Part shown: positions 1 through 10,742 of the stretch, one piece after another
Layout: each line of letters opens with the position of its first letter
How positions within the stretch are numbered: position 1 is the stretch's first letter
NCBI GenBank assembly: GCA_961205875.1
Contig: OY540809.1
Location: 29,710,267 to 29,774,266, forward strand
From: Sialis fuliginosa
Taxonomy: Eukaryota; Arthropoda; Insecta; Megaloptera; Sialidae
Direction: 5' to 3'
DNA length: 64,000 nucleotides
Made by a program: the position numbers and the translations under genes
Notes under the pieces: generated by a model
What the model was told of the DNA's origin: nothing
Database searches by the model: none
Seen by the model: the letters and a program-made list of their open reading frames with translations, nothing else

Positions 1-71
1 AAAATGATAAAAAATATTATTAAAAAATTTATTTAATTTACTGAAAGAAAAGCAATAAAATACATTGATAC
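1..71 (+). repeat. Inner left arm of the fold-back element, first copy
   Basis: This stretch matches 3112-3182, the inner left arm of the fold-back element at 2670-4295, at every position I compared. It ends in ATAC, the 4-bp target duplication of the LTR that follows. The rest of this copy lies before the window. Confidence 0.8.
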
Positions 72-664
72 TTTAGTGACTGTGTGCAAGGTACATTTTG
101 AATAATAACACTTTTGAAGTTTTTAGTAATTATTTATTTATTGTTGTATAAATGTATGTATATGTTGTATGATGTATGTTACTTATAGTGTATTATGTGT
201 ATTCAGCGCGAAGGTACTGTAGTGAGATGTTTACTATGTCAGGAGTTGAAACCGAGTGTTTAGCGAGATGTTTACTATGTCAGGAGTTGAAACGAACTGT
301 CCTGTCTCGAAAAATGAAAGATCCTGTTTTAGAGCGGTTATAAAAGGATAGCGATAGATATTTAGAGAGAGGGAAAAATTCAGAACGTACTCAGAACGTT
401 TTGGAAAAACCCCGGTCGGCATGTTTAAAGCATGTTTAAAGCCTTTAAGCCTTATTGGACCTTTCCGCCAGCATTATCGGGAATTCCAAATCGAACGTGT
501 TTAAAACGAAATGGACAGGCTTAAGAGATTTGAAAGTTTTATAATCCTGTAAGAAATTTGTCGCCAAACTGCAATAAAATTATTTCTTAAAAATAAATGT
601 GTGTATGAAATATTTACATTAAAATTTCGGAAATCTAATATGTTTTCGTGGGAACGTCGCTACA
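72..664 (-). mobile_element. LTR of a Ty3/gypsy-type retrotransposon (3' LTR)
   Basis: A 593-bp LTR read on the minus strand. It begins TGTAGCGACGTTCCC at 664. It recurs as a solo LTR at 3183-3775 with no difference noticed. Here it is followed on its right by a polypurine tract (minus strand, 676-668, run of G) and an internal region, so this is the element's 3' LTR. The boundary is supported by the ATAC duplication around the solo copy and by an LTR-free arm of the same host repeat near 62.54 kb. Ty3/gypsy is inferred from the primer type and the 4-bp duplication. Confidence 0.75.
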
Positions 665-699
665 GTACCCCCCTGCCAGTGATTCAAATCACGAAAAAC

Positions 700-1269
700 C
701 TATCTGTAGACGATCCGTGAAGCGGACACGTCTACCTGACCGTGTTCTTCGTACTCCTTCGTCTGGCTGAACTTCGGGCTGGTGGGCTGGGATGACTCGA
801 GCTCTAGGTGCGACGATGGCGTCTTCTGGTACTTCAGTTCGATCGTTGTCGTTTGTTTGTTTGCTTGTGCGTTTGGTTGCGTTTGTTTGCTTGTGTGTTT
901 GGTTGCGTTTGTTTGCTTGTGTGTTTGGTTGCGTTTGTTTGCTTGCGTTTGTTTGCTTGTGTGTTTGGTTGCGTTTGTTTGCTTGTGCGTTTGGTTGCGT
1001 TTGTTTGCTTGTGCGTTTGGTTGAGTTTGTTTGCTTGTGCGCTTGGTTGCGTTTGTTTGCTTGTCCAGGTGTAATGAGAATGTGATGCCTGGTGGTGAAG
1101 TGAACTGCTTACGGTGCATCATCTGGTCGTTAGGAAGCCTGGGAAACACCTCGAGGTATTGTGATGATACTGAGGTGGTGTTGACTGTTGGGACTGTAGA
1201 CTCAGTCACCTCTCCTTGGGAGGTGATATGGGTGGTTAGGTCCAGGAGTCGTTGATTCCGCATGTCCAT
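700..1269 (-). CDS. Low-complexity 189-aa frame in the LTR element
   Basis: I do not recognise this protein. The frame is open for 189 codons because the 26-bp minisatellite at 851-1063 encodes a Lys/Gln/Thr/Asn-rich repeat (KQTNATKHTS-like) through residues about 70-142. The flanks (residues 1-69 and 145-189) are non-repetitive and hydrophilic, with no transmembrane segment and no zinc motif. It could be the tail of an ancestral gag-pol frame kept open by chance. Expression is unproven. Confidence 0.25.
   Translation of the reverse strand: MDMRNQRLLDLTTHITSQGEVTESTVPTVNTTSVSSQYLEVFPRLPNDQMMHRKQFTSPPGITFSLHLDKQTNATKRTSKQTQPNAQANKRNQTHKQTNATKHTSKQTQANKRNQTHKQTNATKHTSKQTQPNAQANKQTTTIELKYQKTPSSHLELESSQPTSPKFSQTKEYEEHGQVDVSASRIVYR
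851..1063. repeat. Minisatellite, about 26-bp unit
   Basis: Tandem repeats built from GTTTGTTTGCTTGTG and GTTTGGTTGC alternate about eight times. The array lies inside the internal region of the LTR element and generates long artificial frames on both strands. Confidence 0.85.
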
Positions 1270-1697
1270 AGTGTTGATCCAGAGATAGTTTTGATTCTTA
1301 GGACTTTAAACTCAGTCACCTTCTTGAGAGGTGATATGGGTAGGTAGGTCCGGGAGTCGATGAATCCGTATGTTTACTAGAATTGCAACTTGGTATTCAT
1401 GTTTGTAATGAAGGTGCGGCGCGTGCCGTAGGGCAGGTGTCGTCTGTCACGACTGCCCGTTGTAGGGCCACTTTATAGTCGAGGCCGTAGATGCGCTATA
1501 ATTTGGTTAATTGTCGCGAACCTGGTTGCAATTTCCGCGAGAGCGGTTATTGTTTCTGGTGATGCCATGTTTGTTGAACTCCGATATTGTCACTTGGTCA
1601 GTTACACGGAACACCATTAAAAAATGTCACTTGCACTAATCACCTTAAAAATTGTCACCATTTTCACGTGAAGAAAAACACAACTTGTCACTAGCGG

Positions 1698-1829
1698 ATA
1701 AATCACGATGGTTGCGGATTAATAACTTCAAGTCGGTCGCGGATTAATCACTTCACGTTGGTCGCGGACAAATCACGTCGGTCGCGGTTAAATCACGTCG
1801 GTCGTGGTCAAATCACGTCGGGGTCACCA
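1698..1829. repeat. Tandem degenerate copies of the primer-binding motif
   Basis: About six imperfect repeats of 20-25 bp share the core AAATCACGTCGG followed by TCGCGG. The last repeat runs into the true primer-binding site. The core is the T-arm and acceptor part of the tRNA-Trp match, so the array looks like amplification of the primer-binding site. Confidence 0.7.
1808..1829 (-). other. tRNA-Trp primer-binding site
   Basis: The plus strand reads ATCACGTCGGGGTCACCA here, matching as I remember it the 3' end of eukaryotic cytosolic tRNA-Trp including CCA. The match extends a few bases into the T arm. On the minus strand it is a primer-binding site one base from the LTR at 1831. This fixes the orientation of the element. 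Confidence 0.75.
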
Positions 1830-1830
1830 C

Positions 1831-1884
1831 TTTAGTGACTGTGTGCAAGGTACATTTTGAATAATAACACTTTTGAAGTTTTTA
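1831..1884 (-). mobile_element. Truncated 5' LTR (54 bp left)
   Basis: TTTAGTGACTGTG and the following bases repeat the first 54 bp of the LTR at 72 and 3183, then stop abruptly at GTTTTTA. The remaining 540 bp of this LTR are missing and replaced by an unrelated dispersed repeat. The element therefore lacks a complete promoter LTR. Confidence 0.75.
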
Positions 1885-2033
1885 CGTGACATGGGGTGAA
1901 ATATTTAAATTTCCTTTATTTGTTTTTTATTGATATTATTTATTTGTTTGTATTGAAGAGTATTTATTTTAAGTTTCAAATAAATCCGGTCAAAAAATAT
2001 GCAAGATAGGGGGTTGCTTCCCCCCCTAAACCC
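1885..2033. repeat. Fragment of a dispersed AT-rich repeat (family also at 20.6-21.5 kb)
   Basis: It starts CGTGACATGGGGTGAAATA and continues with the same text as 20687 onward, including TTGTATTGAAGAGTATTTAT and TTTTAAGTTTCAA. Non-coding; the transposon class is not established. Confidence 0.6.
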
Positions 2034-2668
2034 CTCTCCACCGTACAACCCTCCACGCGTGACATAGGATGAATTATTTTACATACAAACGGTATATATA
2101 CAAACCGAAACTGTAATACGGTTTGTGTCTAAGATAGGTTTGTATCATTGGTTTTCTCTGTTTTTCTAATTTTCCGCGCAATTTTTTAAATTTTTTCTTT
2201 CATAAGAATCTTCTCCTGACAAAAACAAACACAACAAAAAAAAAATATTGAAATCGGTCCAGCCGTTCACGCGTGATGTCGTGACCAAGGGAAATAGGGA
2301 TTTATTTTTATATATATAAAAATAAATCCCTATTTATTATTTTTTAAATCCCTATTTATTATTTTTTATTTTTATATATATAAAAATAAATCCCTATTTC
2401 CCTTGGTCACGACATCACGCGTGAACGGCTGGACCGATTTCAATATTTTTTTTTTGTTGTGTTTGTTTTTGTCAGGAGAAGATTCTTATGAAAGAAAAAA
2501 TTTAAAAAATTGCGCGGAAAATTAGAAAAACAGAGAAAACCAATGATACAAACCTATCTTAGACACAAACCGTATTACAGTTTCGGTTTGTATATATACC
2601 GTTTGTATGTAAAATAATTCATCCTATGTCACGCGTGGAGGGTTGTACGGTGGAGAGGGTTTTAGGGT
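2034..2668. repeat. Large palindrome (two inverted arms of about 300 bp)
   Basis: The left arm (from CCCTAAACCCCTCTCCACCG) is repeated inverted as the right arm (ending GGTGGAGAGGG). The centre near 2310-2395 carries repeated AAATAAATCCCTATTT blocks. The arms contain CACGCGTGAACGGCTGGACC, a motif I have seen in common insect repeats. I saw few arm mismatches, so it is recent or gene-converted. Confidence 0.85.
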
Positions 2669-2669
2669 A

Positions 2670-4295
2670 TATACCGGGTAGACCATTTTAACCTTTAATG
2701 GAAAATAACTCGACCGGTAAACGAAATAATAAAAAAAGTTTTATACAAAAGTTGTTGGGCAAGGAGGGGGACGTACGACCATGACCTTGAATTTGACCTT
2801 GACCTTAGGGGTTATTTGAAGGCCAACTATAATTTTTCAAATAGAAATGCCTATTTTCGACCCCGGATTCGGAAGGAACGGGAAATTCTACAATAGGATA
2901 TGTAGATTGATAAGTTCAAATGTCATGTTTTGAGGTCATTTCAAGGTCAAAAGGAACTTGTACGTGTATTCATGCGAAAATCGTATCTGTACACGGGTAT
3001 TTCTAAACGTTGGCGTTGGAAACAGGATAAAGTGTAATTTTGATAGGAAAACAATTGAATTTTCCATGGGGGCGTGATAAAACTAAAAGGGGGGCGCGAG
3101 CATATCGAGAAAAAATGATAAAAAATATTATTAAAAAATTTATTTAATTTACTGAAAGAAAAGCAATAAAATACATTGATACTTTAGTGACTGTGTGCAA
3201 GGTACATTTTGAATAATAACACTTTTGAAGTTTTTAGTAATTATTTATTTATTGTTGTATAAATGTATGTATATGTTGTATGATGTATGTTACTTATAGT
3301 GTATTATGTGTATTCAGCGCGAAGGTACTGTAGTGAGATGTTTACTATGTCAGGAGTTGAAACCGAGTGTTTAGCGAGATGTTTACTATGTCAGGAGTTG
3401 AAACGAACTGTCCTGTCTCGAAAAATGAAAGATCCTGTTTTAGAGCGGTTATAAAAGGATAGCGATAGATATTTAGAGAGAGGGAAAAATTCAGAACGTA
3501 CTCAGAACGTTTTGGAAAAACCCCGGTCGGCATGTTTAAAGCATGTTTAAAGCCTTTAAGCCTTATTGGACCTTTCCGCCAGCATTATCGGGAATTCCAA
3601 ATCGAACGTGTTTAAAACGAAATGGACAGGCTTAAGAGATTTGAAAGTTTTATAATCCTGTAAGAAATTTGTCGCCAAACTGCAATAAAATTATTTCTTA
3701 AAAATAAATGTGTGTATGAAATATTTACATTAAAATTTCGGAAATCTAATATGTTTTCGTGGGAACGTCGCTACAATACAATCCTATTTATAAGTGTATT
3801 TTATTTTTTGTTACACCAGAACGTTTTTTTAAGCTTTTCTTTCAGTAAATTAAAGAAATTTTTTAGTAATATTTTTTATCATTTTTTCTCGATATGCTCG
3901 TGCCCCCCTTTTAGTTTCATCACGCCCCCATGGAAAATTCAATTGTTTTCCTATCAAAATTACACATTATTCTGTTTCCAACGCCAACGTTTAGAGATAC
4001 CCGTGTACAGATACGATTTTCGCATGAATACACGTACAAGTTCCTTTTGACCTACATATCTACATATCCTATTGTAGAATTTCCCGTTCTTTCCGAATCC
4101 GGGGTCGAAAATAGGCATTTCCATTTGAAAAATTATAGTTGGCCTTCAAATAACCCCTACGGTCAAGGTCAAACTCAAGATCATGGTCGTACGTCCCCAT
4201 CCTTGCCCAACAACTTTTGTTTAAAACTTTTTTTATTATTTCGATTACCGGTCGAGTTATTTTCCATTAAAGGTTAAAATGGTCCACCCGGTATA
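2670..4295. mobile_element. Fold-back element with about 510-bp inverted arms, split by a solo LTR
   Basis: Both ends read TATACCGGGT(A/G)GACC inward, and the arms (2670-3182 and 3776-4295) are inverted copies with one 35-bp deletion in the right arm. They meet near CAATAAAATACATTGATACA. No coding region is present. The solo LTR 3183-3775 sits at the middle. A third, LTR-free arm lies at 62094-62552. I found no clear duplication at its own ends, so the superfamily is open. Confidence 0.7.
3183..3775 (-). mobile_element. Solo LTR of the tRNA-Trp-primed element
   Basis: It matches 72-664 throughout the positions I compared. It is flanked by ATAC on both sides (3179-3182, 3776-3779), a 4-bp target duplication. 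The corresponding arm at 62.54 kb reads through without it, giving an empty-site comparison. Confidence 0.8.
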
Positions 4296-4774
4296 GATGT
4301 AGGACTCTAAGAAATACCATATAAAAAACTTCTGCCAAGTAAATGCACAGTGCTTCCTCGTGCTAAATTCACTAAAACCGATAGGTTCAGATAAATTGCC
4401 TGGCATTGGTTAACCATTTAATTTTTATACAAATTTTACTAAAAAATCTTAGATCGAAATTTTTCTTAAAACGCACCTGAATATTTTTTCATATATTTTT
4501 AATTTTTTGACAATTTCAATCTAAATCTAAATTTATGCAAATGTCAAAATGACATTTAAAACGTCAAAGTGACATTTAATATATCCAATCAAATATCAAT
4601 TTAGAAAAACAAAACACGAATTTTTAAAATAAATTGAGATAAATCTTTGTAAGGGAATATTTTACAACAAACTTAGTAGACCCATATTATAGGAAATTTA
4701 ATGCTCTACAAAAAATATTCTATAAAATTTTCTCGTAACATGTTGAGATATCTTGAAAAAATAAATATTTTGGG
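4296..4774. other. AT-rich stretch, nothing recognised
   Basis: No open frame of interest, no terminal repeats and no match to other parts of the window were noticed. Confidence 0.5.
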
Positions 4775-4951
4775 GTGTCACCCCTCCCCCTTACACACGA
4801 TTTTGATGATTTTGAAATGGGACCGTCCTCAAACCAAACCCAACCATCCGACCAAGTTTCAATAATATCGGTTCAGTGGTTCATGAGTTATGCGTGTGAC
4901 AAGGATTCAGGGGACAAACGGACAGACGGGCGGACAGACAGACAGACACGG
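4775..4951 (+). repeat. Dispersed repeat ending in a GACA microsatellite
   Basis: Text such as ACCAAGTTTCAATAATATCG and GTGGTTCATGAGTTATGCG followed by ACAGACAGACAGACA resembles a repeat tail common in invertebrate genomes. The 65-codon open frame across it is an artefact of the microsatellite. Confidence 0.5.
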
Positions 4952-5083
4952 AACGAAAAGTGTTTGTCTTGACGTGAAACGGATAAATCAATTTAAAATT
5001 TTGAAATTGGAGAACTTTTTTTTTGTTTCAATCTGAAACGATCACATAGCTTCTCGTATCTTCGATATTGCGAGGAAGCAAAA
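4952..5083. repeat. Direct repeat, copy 1
   Basis: AACGAAAAGTGTTTGTCTTG through ATTGCGAGGAAGCAAAA recurs at 5406-5537 with two or three differences. The intervening 320 bp show nothing recognisable. Confidence 0.8.
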
Positions 5084-5405
5084 AGTTTCCAATGAAAGAT
5101 TCGGTTTTTTTAACGTAATATAGTAAGATTACTAAATAAAAATTATAGGTTCCTATTATAAAAAATGACGTTGACCTTCAAATAACCTTGAAGGCTACGT
5201 TAAAATAACAAATAAATATTACTATTCGACTACCCCCTTACAACCAAACATTTTTTTTAAATATGCGATGCTTTTGAGATAATAATCTGTAACATTTTAA
5301 ATGCCCCACCCTATATAGTTTACTAGATATTTTATTGTGACTGGATGGATGAAAAAATTAGATTATTAGGGTTTTTTGGAACCCGGTAAACATGTTAACA
5401 TGGGT

Positions 5406-5537
5406 AACGAAAAGTGTTTGTCTTGACGTGAAACGGATAAATCAATTTAAAATTTTGAAATTGGAGAACTTTTTTTTTGTCTCAATCTGAAACGATCACA
5501 TAACTTCTCGTATCTTCGATATTGCGAGGAAGCAAAA
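5406..5537. repeat. Direct repeat, copy 2
   Basis: Second copy of the 132-bp segment at 4952. Such a pair suggests a local duplication; it lacks the TG...CA ends expected of LTRs. Confidence 0.8.
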
Positions 5538-5667
5538 TGGTATATTAATTTAAGACAATAATCTATGTAGAAAGCATACATAGGTATATTGTTTTAATTA
5601 TTATTTATTGAAATAGAATTTTTTGAAAAAAATTCTGGTTCGGCCGGAACTGAAAATTCCCCTAATT

Positions 5668-5871
5668 ATGAATATTAGTTTTCTAATATCCTAATGTCAA
5701 TAATATAACACACATTTTTAGAATAACTAGTCTGACAATTTATATTTAATTGCATTTGTTTCCAAGGCAATATGAATTGTAGACTTATTTATTAGTATTT
5801 AAAATTCAAATTTTGAGAGTGGTTTTCACCTTTCACCCCCTCAATGGTTGTTTTGGCACGTTTAACAAAAA
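5668..5871. repeat. Dispersed repeat shared with 46126-46315
   Basis: Shared blocks include AATATTAGTTTTCTAAT, GCATTTGTTTCCAAGG and TTAGTATTTAAAATTCAAAT. Non-coding. The rest of 5538-6330 shows nothing I recognise. Confidence 0.65.
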
Positions 5872-6332
5872 AAATACTGAATTACATGTTTCATTATTTG
5901 TAGTTTCAAGTAAATCAGACCAAAAAAAAAAAACTGTACACCCCTTTTTACACCCATATGAATATGCCACATTCAGTGGTCATAGATAATGACAAAAACA
6001 AGATTTATAATTGGGAGCCACATGAAAATCCGTGCAGGACACAAAATGATGGTATCAAAGATGGCCCCACTGGTGTTATCAAATTGGCTGTATCTCAGCT
6101 CCTATAGTGATCCGATTACAAATTTATTTTGTTTATTGTAAAGTTATTTTTGATATTATTTATTTTTCTCTAAATATTGAGGGTTCCCAAAATTTTTCGA
6201 AAATCTAAAATTTTACTTTTTTTGAACTTTATTGCTAAATAACTTATTTTCAAAAATTGAGGGCAACCCTCAACAGTTTTTTTGACATTGGAACTACTAT
6301 GTCCAAGTAAATTAGATATTTTAGAAGAACAA

Positions 6333-9155
6333 ATTCATAAAGTTTTGATACTTTGTCCACGAACTCTTAGTAGGGTTTGAAATAAGAGCCCGAAAAGTTC
6401 CCACCTAAATCGTGGATGGAACATCCCCTTTCACGTAAAAAACTACCCCCGGAATTAAATTTATTCCAGTTTTTCCCATTTTTCATCCGAACCGCCGTTC
6501 GGAGAAAAAAATATTACAGGAATTAAAGATTCTACATAAAATTCTACGTAAAAATGTCATGTTCACTATTCGGTTAATTCCCAGCCTACTCTCGCAATCG
6601 TTGCTCAAAGTGAAGGGTAGTTTTAGGAACGCAGCGAAAAATCGGCGTAACAATAGTTTTCAACATACATATTTCCAAAACGGCTGATTTTACATAAAAA
6701 ATGATTATGATAAAAATTATAGAATTTAATCTTCTCTATGAGATCCATGCACCACGAATTTTTTTCAAACGTTTTTCATTGATTTTACTCTTTTTCACAA
6801 ACGTACTTTCCATATTTTGAGCTCTTGTCCATACAACCCATCGAGTAGCTTTTAACAAACTTTAATTTAATGGTTTACCCTCGTAGGTCTATTCCACTAA
6901 GGCCCGGTATTATAAAAGCCAGATAACTTTTACTCTAGGGAATAAATTTATTCCACAAATAGTTTACACATTCTATGAGGTCCTATTTGAGAAATGTCAT
7001 TGTCAGAAATGTCATATCAATTTCGGTTTTTTTACACAAAGTAATGTTTAGACATATTAAATACAAAGTAAAACGTGATTATATACATGTAAAAACTCCA
7101 AAATATCTATTTTTAATTCAATATTATGGAGATTTCTAATAAATTTTTACATTAGAAAATATTGTTACCAATAACGTCTATATGATTTCTTTATCTATGT
7201 ACTGAAATGTCAAATTCTGTGCGTCAATCCTGTGCTGCATCAGATAACCTAAAATTTGATTCTAACCTTGTGTGCATATAACGCTTAACACGAAATTATG
7301 AATTTTATTATGTGCTCGAAATGAAGATTCAATTTAATTGATATATAATAATACAAAAATATTGGCACATATTTCTTCATTTTTAGATGGGATTGTATAA
7401 AACATGCGGAAGATTATTTAAAAAAAAGGTTAGATAAAATTTCAAAGAAATGTTCAGAGTTAAAAACAACTTGAATTCATTTGAAAATCCATAAGACAGT
7501 TCGGTATCTTTTGGTTTTTAGTTTTTTATATTACTGTATTCCTTCAATCTAAATAGGTATATACAATTTTTCCCCATATGTGTCCAAAAAAGTTTTAGAA
7601 TCGATAATGTCTTGCAGTCGCAGGTATAATTGACTGCATATTACATTATCAATTAAAATTTGCAGGTTTATTAAAATTAGACTACAGTTGAAAGAAACAG
7701 GAATGATTTAGTACTTTATTTTATTTCTTATTATCATAGAGCACAGCTTCGGGTATGAAATAAAAATGTAAATAGTTATGCAAAAAAATTTATTAATTAT
7801 AATTATACATTAATTTTCAAAACGATGTACAAGAAACAAAACTATTTTTCTTGTGAAACTGTTAATAAATATAATTTCTAGTTTAAAAAAAATGTATATG
7901 TACTTACGATGTTGTTCGGTACAAACCTTTAAAAACATGAATTCCTCTCCGTAACAAACGGCAAAGTAATTTTGGTTTAGTTTTTTGTATTTATTCGTAT
8001 AAATACGACGTTATTTTGTTCGGTACAAACCTTTACAAAACATTAATTTCTTTACGTATCAAACTGCAAAGTAATTTTGGTTTAATTTTTTGTATATTCG
8101 TATGTGACTATGTGCTTCAAATGAAAAAGTAATTTCTTGGCTGATTTATGTGTCGTTTGCTTCAGTCATATCACATACATATGTACAATGTATGGATATT
8201 TGTATATATGTACTATGTACATATAAATAAACAGGCTTGTTTCTAAAAATTATAAAAATATAAAACTACCACAAAATCTACATTATTATAAGCACAAATA
8301 ATTATTAATTAAGTTACTATGTTTTTCAAAAATTATTATTAAAGCATCCCTACCTGGTTGCAGTTTCAATATCATCATAAATTCATAACATTACTCGTTT
8401 CTTTGTATACAAAACAAATTTGTCATTTACGCGTGAGTGATAGGTAACCTTATTACCACAAATAACAGCTGTCGCCTATGACTATGGTTGCCACAATTTA
8501 TTCTAATTACCACGTGACCAAGTAAATATTTATTCCTTGCAAAAATATCGGAATAAATTTAATGGTATAATATAGTGATATTTATAGTGAATTTGTTATT
8601 TTTATTCTGTTTTTAGTAATTTTTTGTTCCAAATGTTGAACTAGTCGACATCAGAAAGAGAAGAACTTATCTGTAGCAAGTGAAACAACAATACTATTTT
8701 TACTACCTAGTACTGTCGCTATATTTATTCATCGAGTAAACTTATCTGCCTTTTATAATACCGGCCCTAAGTTTTGTATATTTTTATTGATTTTATGTTG
8801 GCTTCTTGGATTAATTCCTCTTCGGTTGACGAATTTAGACAACCTTCTCTATGGTAGTTGAAATATATGGTTAAGCAGCGCAAACCAATTTTAATACAGC
8901 CGGATCATTTCCAGCAACCCACTTGACAGTTCTTTATGTAGAATCTTTAATTCCTGTAATCTTTTTTTCTCCGAACAGCGGTTCGGATGAAAAATGGGAA
9001 AAACTGGGATAAATTTCATTCCGGGGGTAATTTTTTACGTAAAAGGAGATGTTTCATCCACGATTTAGGTGGGAACTTTTCGGGCTCTTATTCCGAACCT
9101 TACTGAGAGTTCGTGGACAAAGTATCAAAACTTTATAATTTTTTCTTCTATTTGG
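6333..9155. mobile_element. Non-coding element with about 215-bp terminal inverted repeats
   Basis: The left arm (about 6333-6546, AAAGTTTTGATACTTTGTCC to AAAGATTCTACATAAA) is inverted at about 8932-9155. Arm similarity is roughly 90% by eye, including CCCATTTTTCATCCGAACCG. No transposase remains. The Harbinger-like element 6901-8767 lies inside it. True ends and target duplication are unclear. Confidence 0.65.
6901..8767. mobile_element. PIF/Harbinger-like non-autonomous element
   Basis: Ends are GGCCCGGTATTATAAAAG and its inverted partner CTTTTATAATACCGGCCC, with about 34 bp of similarity. TAA flanks both sides (6898-6900, 8768-8770). A 3-bp TWA duplication with GGCC-type ends fits PIF/Harbinger. 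The 1.87-kb interior has no transposase frame. Confidence 0.6.
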
Positions 9156-9271
9156 CGAATTTTAATCTATATACCGTGGACTAACTTTAACAAAGGTGTT
9201 TACGATGATGTATAATGGAACAACCGGCAATCCCTTTTTACCGAGTGACTGTAGGCTAATAATAATAAATA
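9156..9271. other. Short unannotated gap between two elements
   Basis: AT-rich sequence containing TAATAATAATAAA; nothing recognised. Confidence 0.4.
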
Positions 9272-10418
9272 CAGTCGGGACTCGTTTATTCCAAGCCTTC
9301 TGAATCGTTTTGACACAAGGAAGTCACGTTTATTCTAAGTCGAGAAGGGGTCCCACTAAGTTATGTATAGATCCTTGACCAATCAGCGTTGGTGCGGGAA
9401 TTCAAATGTTATAAATGTATAATAGAATATCAATTACAAGAAATCCTTTATTTATTCTTGTCTTCGTATTTTTTTATATTTTAACAACATATACAATCAA
9501 AGAAGTACAAATTCAACATTGCAAAATCATGAAAAAGCTATCACAGACAATTTTGTCTATTCGGGAAGTGTCATTTGACTATTCTTATGTTGGCAAAATA
9601 CGTTCTGTGGTTTTGAGTTTTTGACAGTTTTCTTTGATTTTGCAATGTCGAATTTGTATGTACTTCTTTGATTGAATGTGTTGTTAAAATATCAGAAAAT
9701 ACGAAAACAAGAATAAATGACGGATTTTTTCGTAATTGATATACTATTGTACATTTATAACATTTGAATACGTCTTCGTGGTGCAGTGGCGTAGATAGTT
9801 TTTTGCGATGGGGGGGGGGGGATATGACCAGGGAAAAGGTGGTTGAGGGGTCCCCAAAGTATGCAAAAAAAATATATTATAATTTTTTTTTTTAATTATT
9901 ATAATTTTTTTTAGAGCATATAATTATAGAAATTGTAGATTTTGTACTTGGTATTACTAAAAAAAAGGTCCTTCAATTGAAAAGTAAGAAATAACTGAAA
10001 ACCTTTGTTTTACTCTTCATTTAACCAATTTTTCCTATTTTACTATTTTGCTCATACTAAAAAAGTTTAAAATAATGTCTGTCGTGGTGACTTCAATTCC
10101 CGCGTCAACGCTGATTGGTCAAGGAGCTATAGAGACTATGTACAATGTACATATGTAAACCTTGGTATTTAATATTTATCGTTAATAGTTAATCGTGATA
10201 GTGAAATAATTTTACTTTACTTTTAATTTCGAATATGAGCAAGGTGACGAGTGACGACGGTGATAAGTGTCTCTAATTAATTCTACAAAAATTTCAAAAA
10301 TATGTTCGTTTACGCCATAACTCGAGAATGGTGGGAGGTGAAAGAGGACAAAAAATTTCGAATAAACGAAACTTGGCATTTCAGATAAACGAGATTTACA
10401 ATAAACGAGTCCCGACTG
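9272..10418. mobile_element. pogo/Tc1-mariner-like non-autonomous element
   Basis: Ends are CAGTCGGGACTCGTTTAT and the inverted ATAAACGAGTCCCGACTG, flanked by TA (9270-9271, 10419-10420). CAG ends with a TA duplication fit the pogo/Tigger group. Inside is a second inverted pair, CCTTGACCAATCAGCG (9374) with CGCTGATTGGTCAAGG (10115), and a hairpin of about 130-bp arms at 9400-9530 and 9630-9765, so further elements are nested. The interior also holds a 12-G run at 9811. No transposase survives. Confidence 0.65.
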
Positions 10419-10422
10419 TAAA

Positions 10423-10454
10423 TGAATATTCAAGGTAGTAACCTTGAATATTCA
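10423..10454. repeat. Short perfect palindrome
   Basis: TGAATATTCAAGGT and its inverted copy ACCTTGAATATTCA surround AGTA, just upstream of the split 5S gene. Confidence 0.8.
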
Positions 10455-10483
10455 CTTATTTATTACATTAACTAATATCAATC

Positions 10484-10523
10484 GGCAACGGCCATACCAT
10501 GTTGAACACACCAGTTCTCGTCC
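10484..10523 (+). rRNA. 5S_rRNA: 5S rRNA gene, 5' part (nt 1-40), split by LINE A1
   Basis: GGCAACGGCCATACCATG through AGTTCTCGTCC is the first 40 nt of a 5S gene; the rest is at 15156-15243. Its helix-I strand has G at nt 2 where the array copies have A, and the 3' part carries the matching C. It lacks the upstream promoter dyad of the array copies, so it is a diverged 5S copy. Confidence 0.9.
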
Positions 10524-10742
10524 GAGTCCTTGCCAGGCATCCGAGCCGACAAGAGCAATAAAACCTCTGAAATCCTTACCGCATGTGCACCAAATTTGTT
10601 AAAAGTGTCTATGTTAGAAATTTTTACAAATATTATATTTTAAATAAGTGAACAAAGAATTCAAACAAAAACAAAAATTGAATCAAAAGAAAAACGCAAT
10701 CAAGACCCAGTGGCCTTAGGGTCACTGACTAACAACACAACA

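Larger units (their letters stand above)
665..1830 (-). mobile_element. Internal region of a non-autonomous LTR retrotransposon
   Basis: This is the DNA between the 3' LTR (72-664) and a truncated 5' LTR (1831-1884). On the minus strand it begins at a primer-binding site (1829-1808) and ends in a polypurine tract (676-668). It has no reverse transcriptase, integrase or protease; only a 189-codon low-complexity frame is present. An internal region of about 1.17 kb marks a deletion derivative that would need enzymes from elsewhere. A tRNA-Trp primer and 4-bp duplication are known for the CsRn1 lineage of Ty3/gypsy, so that is the best guess. Confidence 0.65.

Noticed and set aside
792..1085. 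Three overlapping plus-strand frames of 80-97 codons rich in Val/Cys/Leu/Phe
   Set aside because: They are translations of the 26-bp minisatellite in all three frames; no non-repeat protein content.
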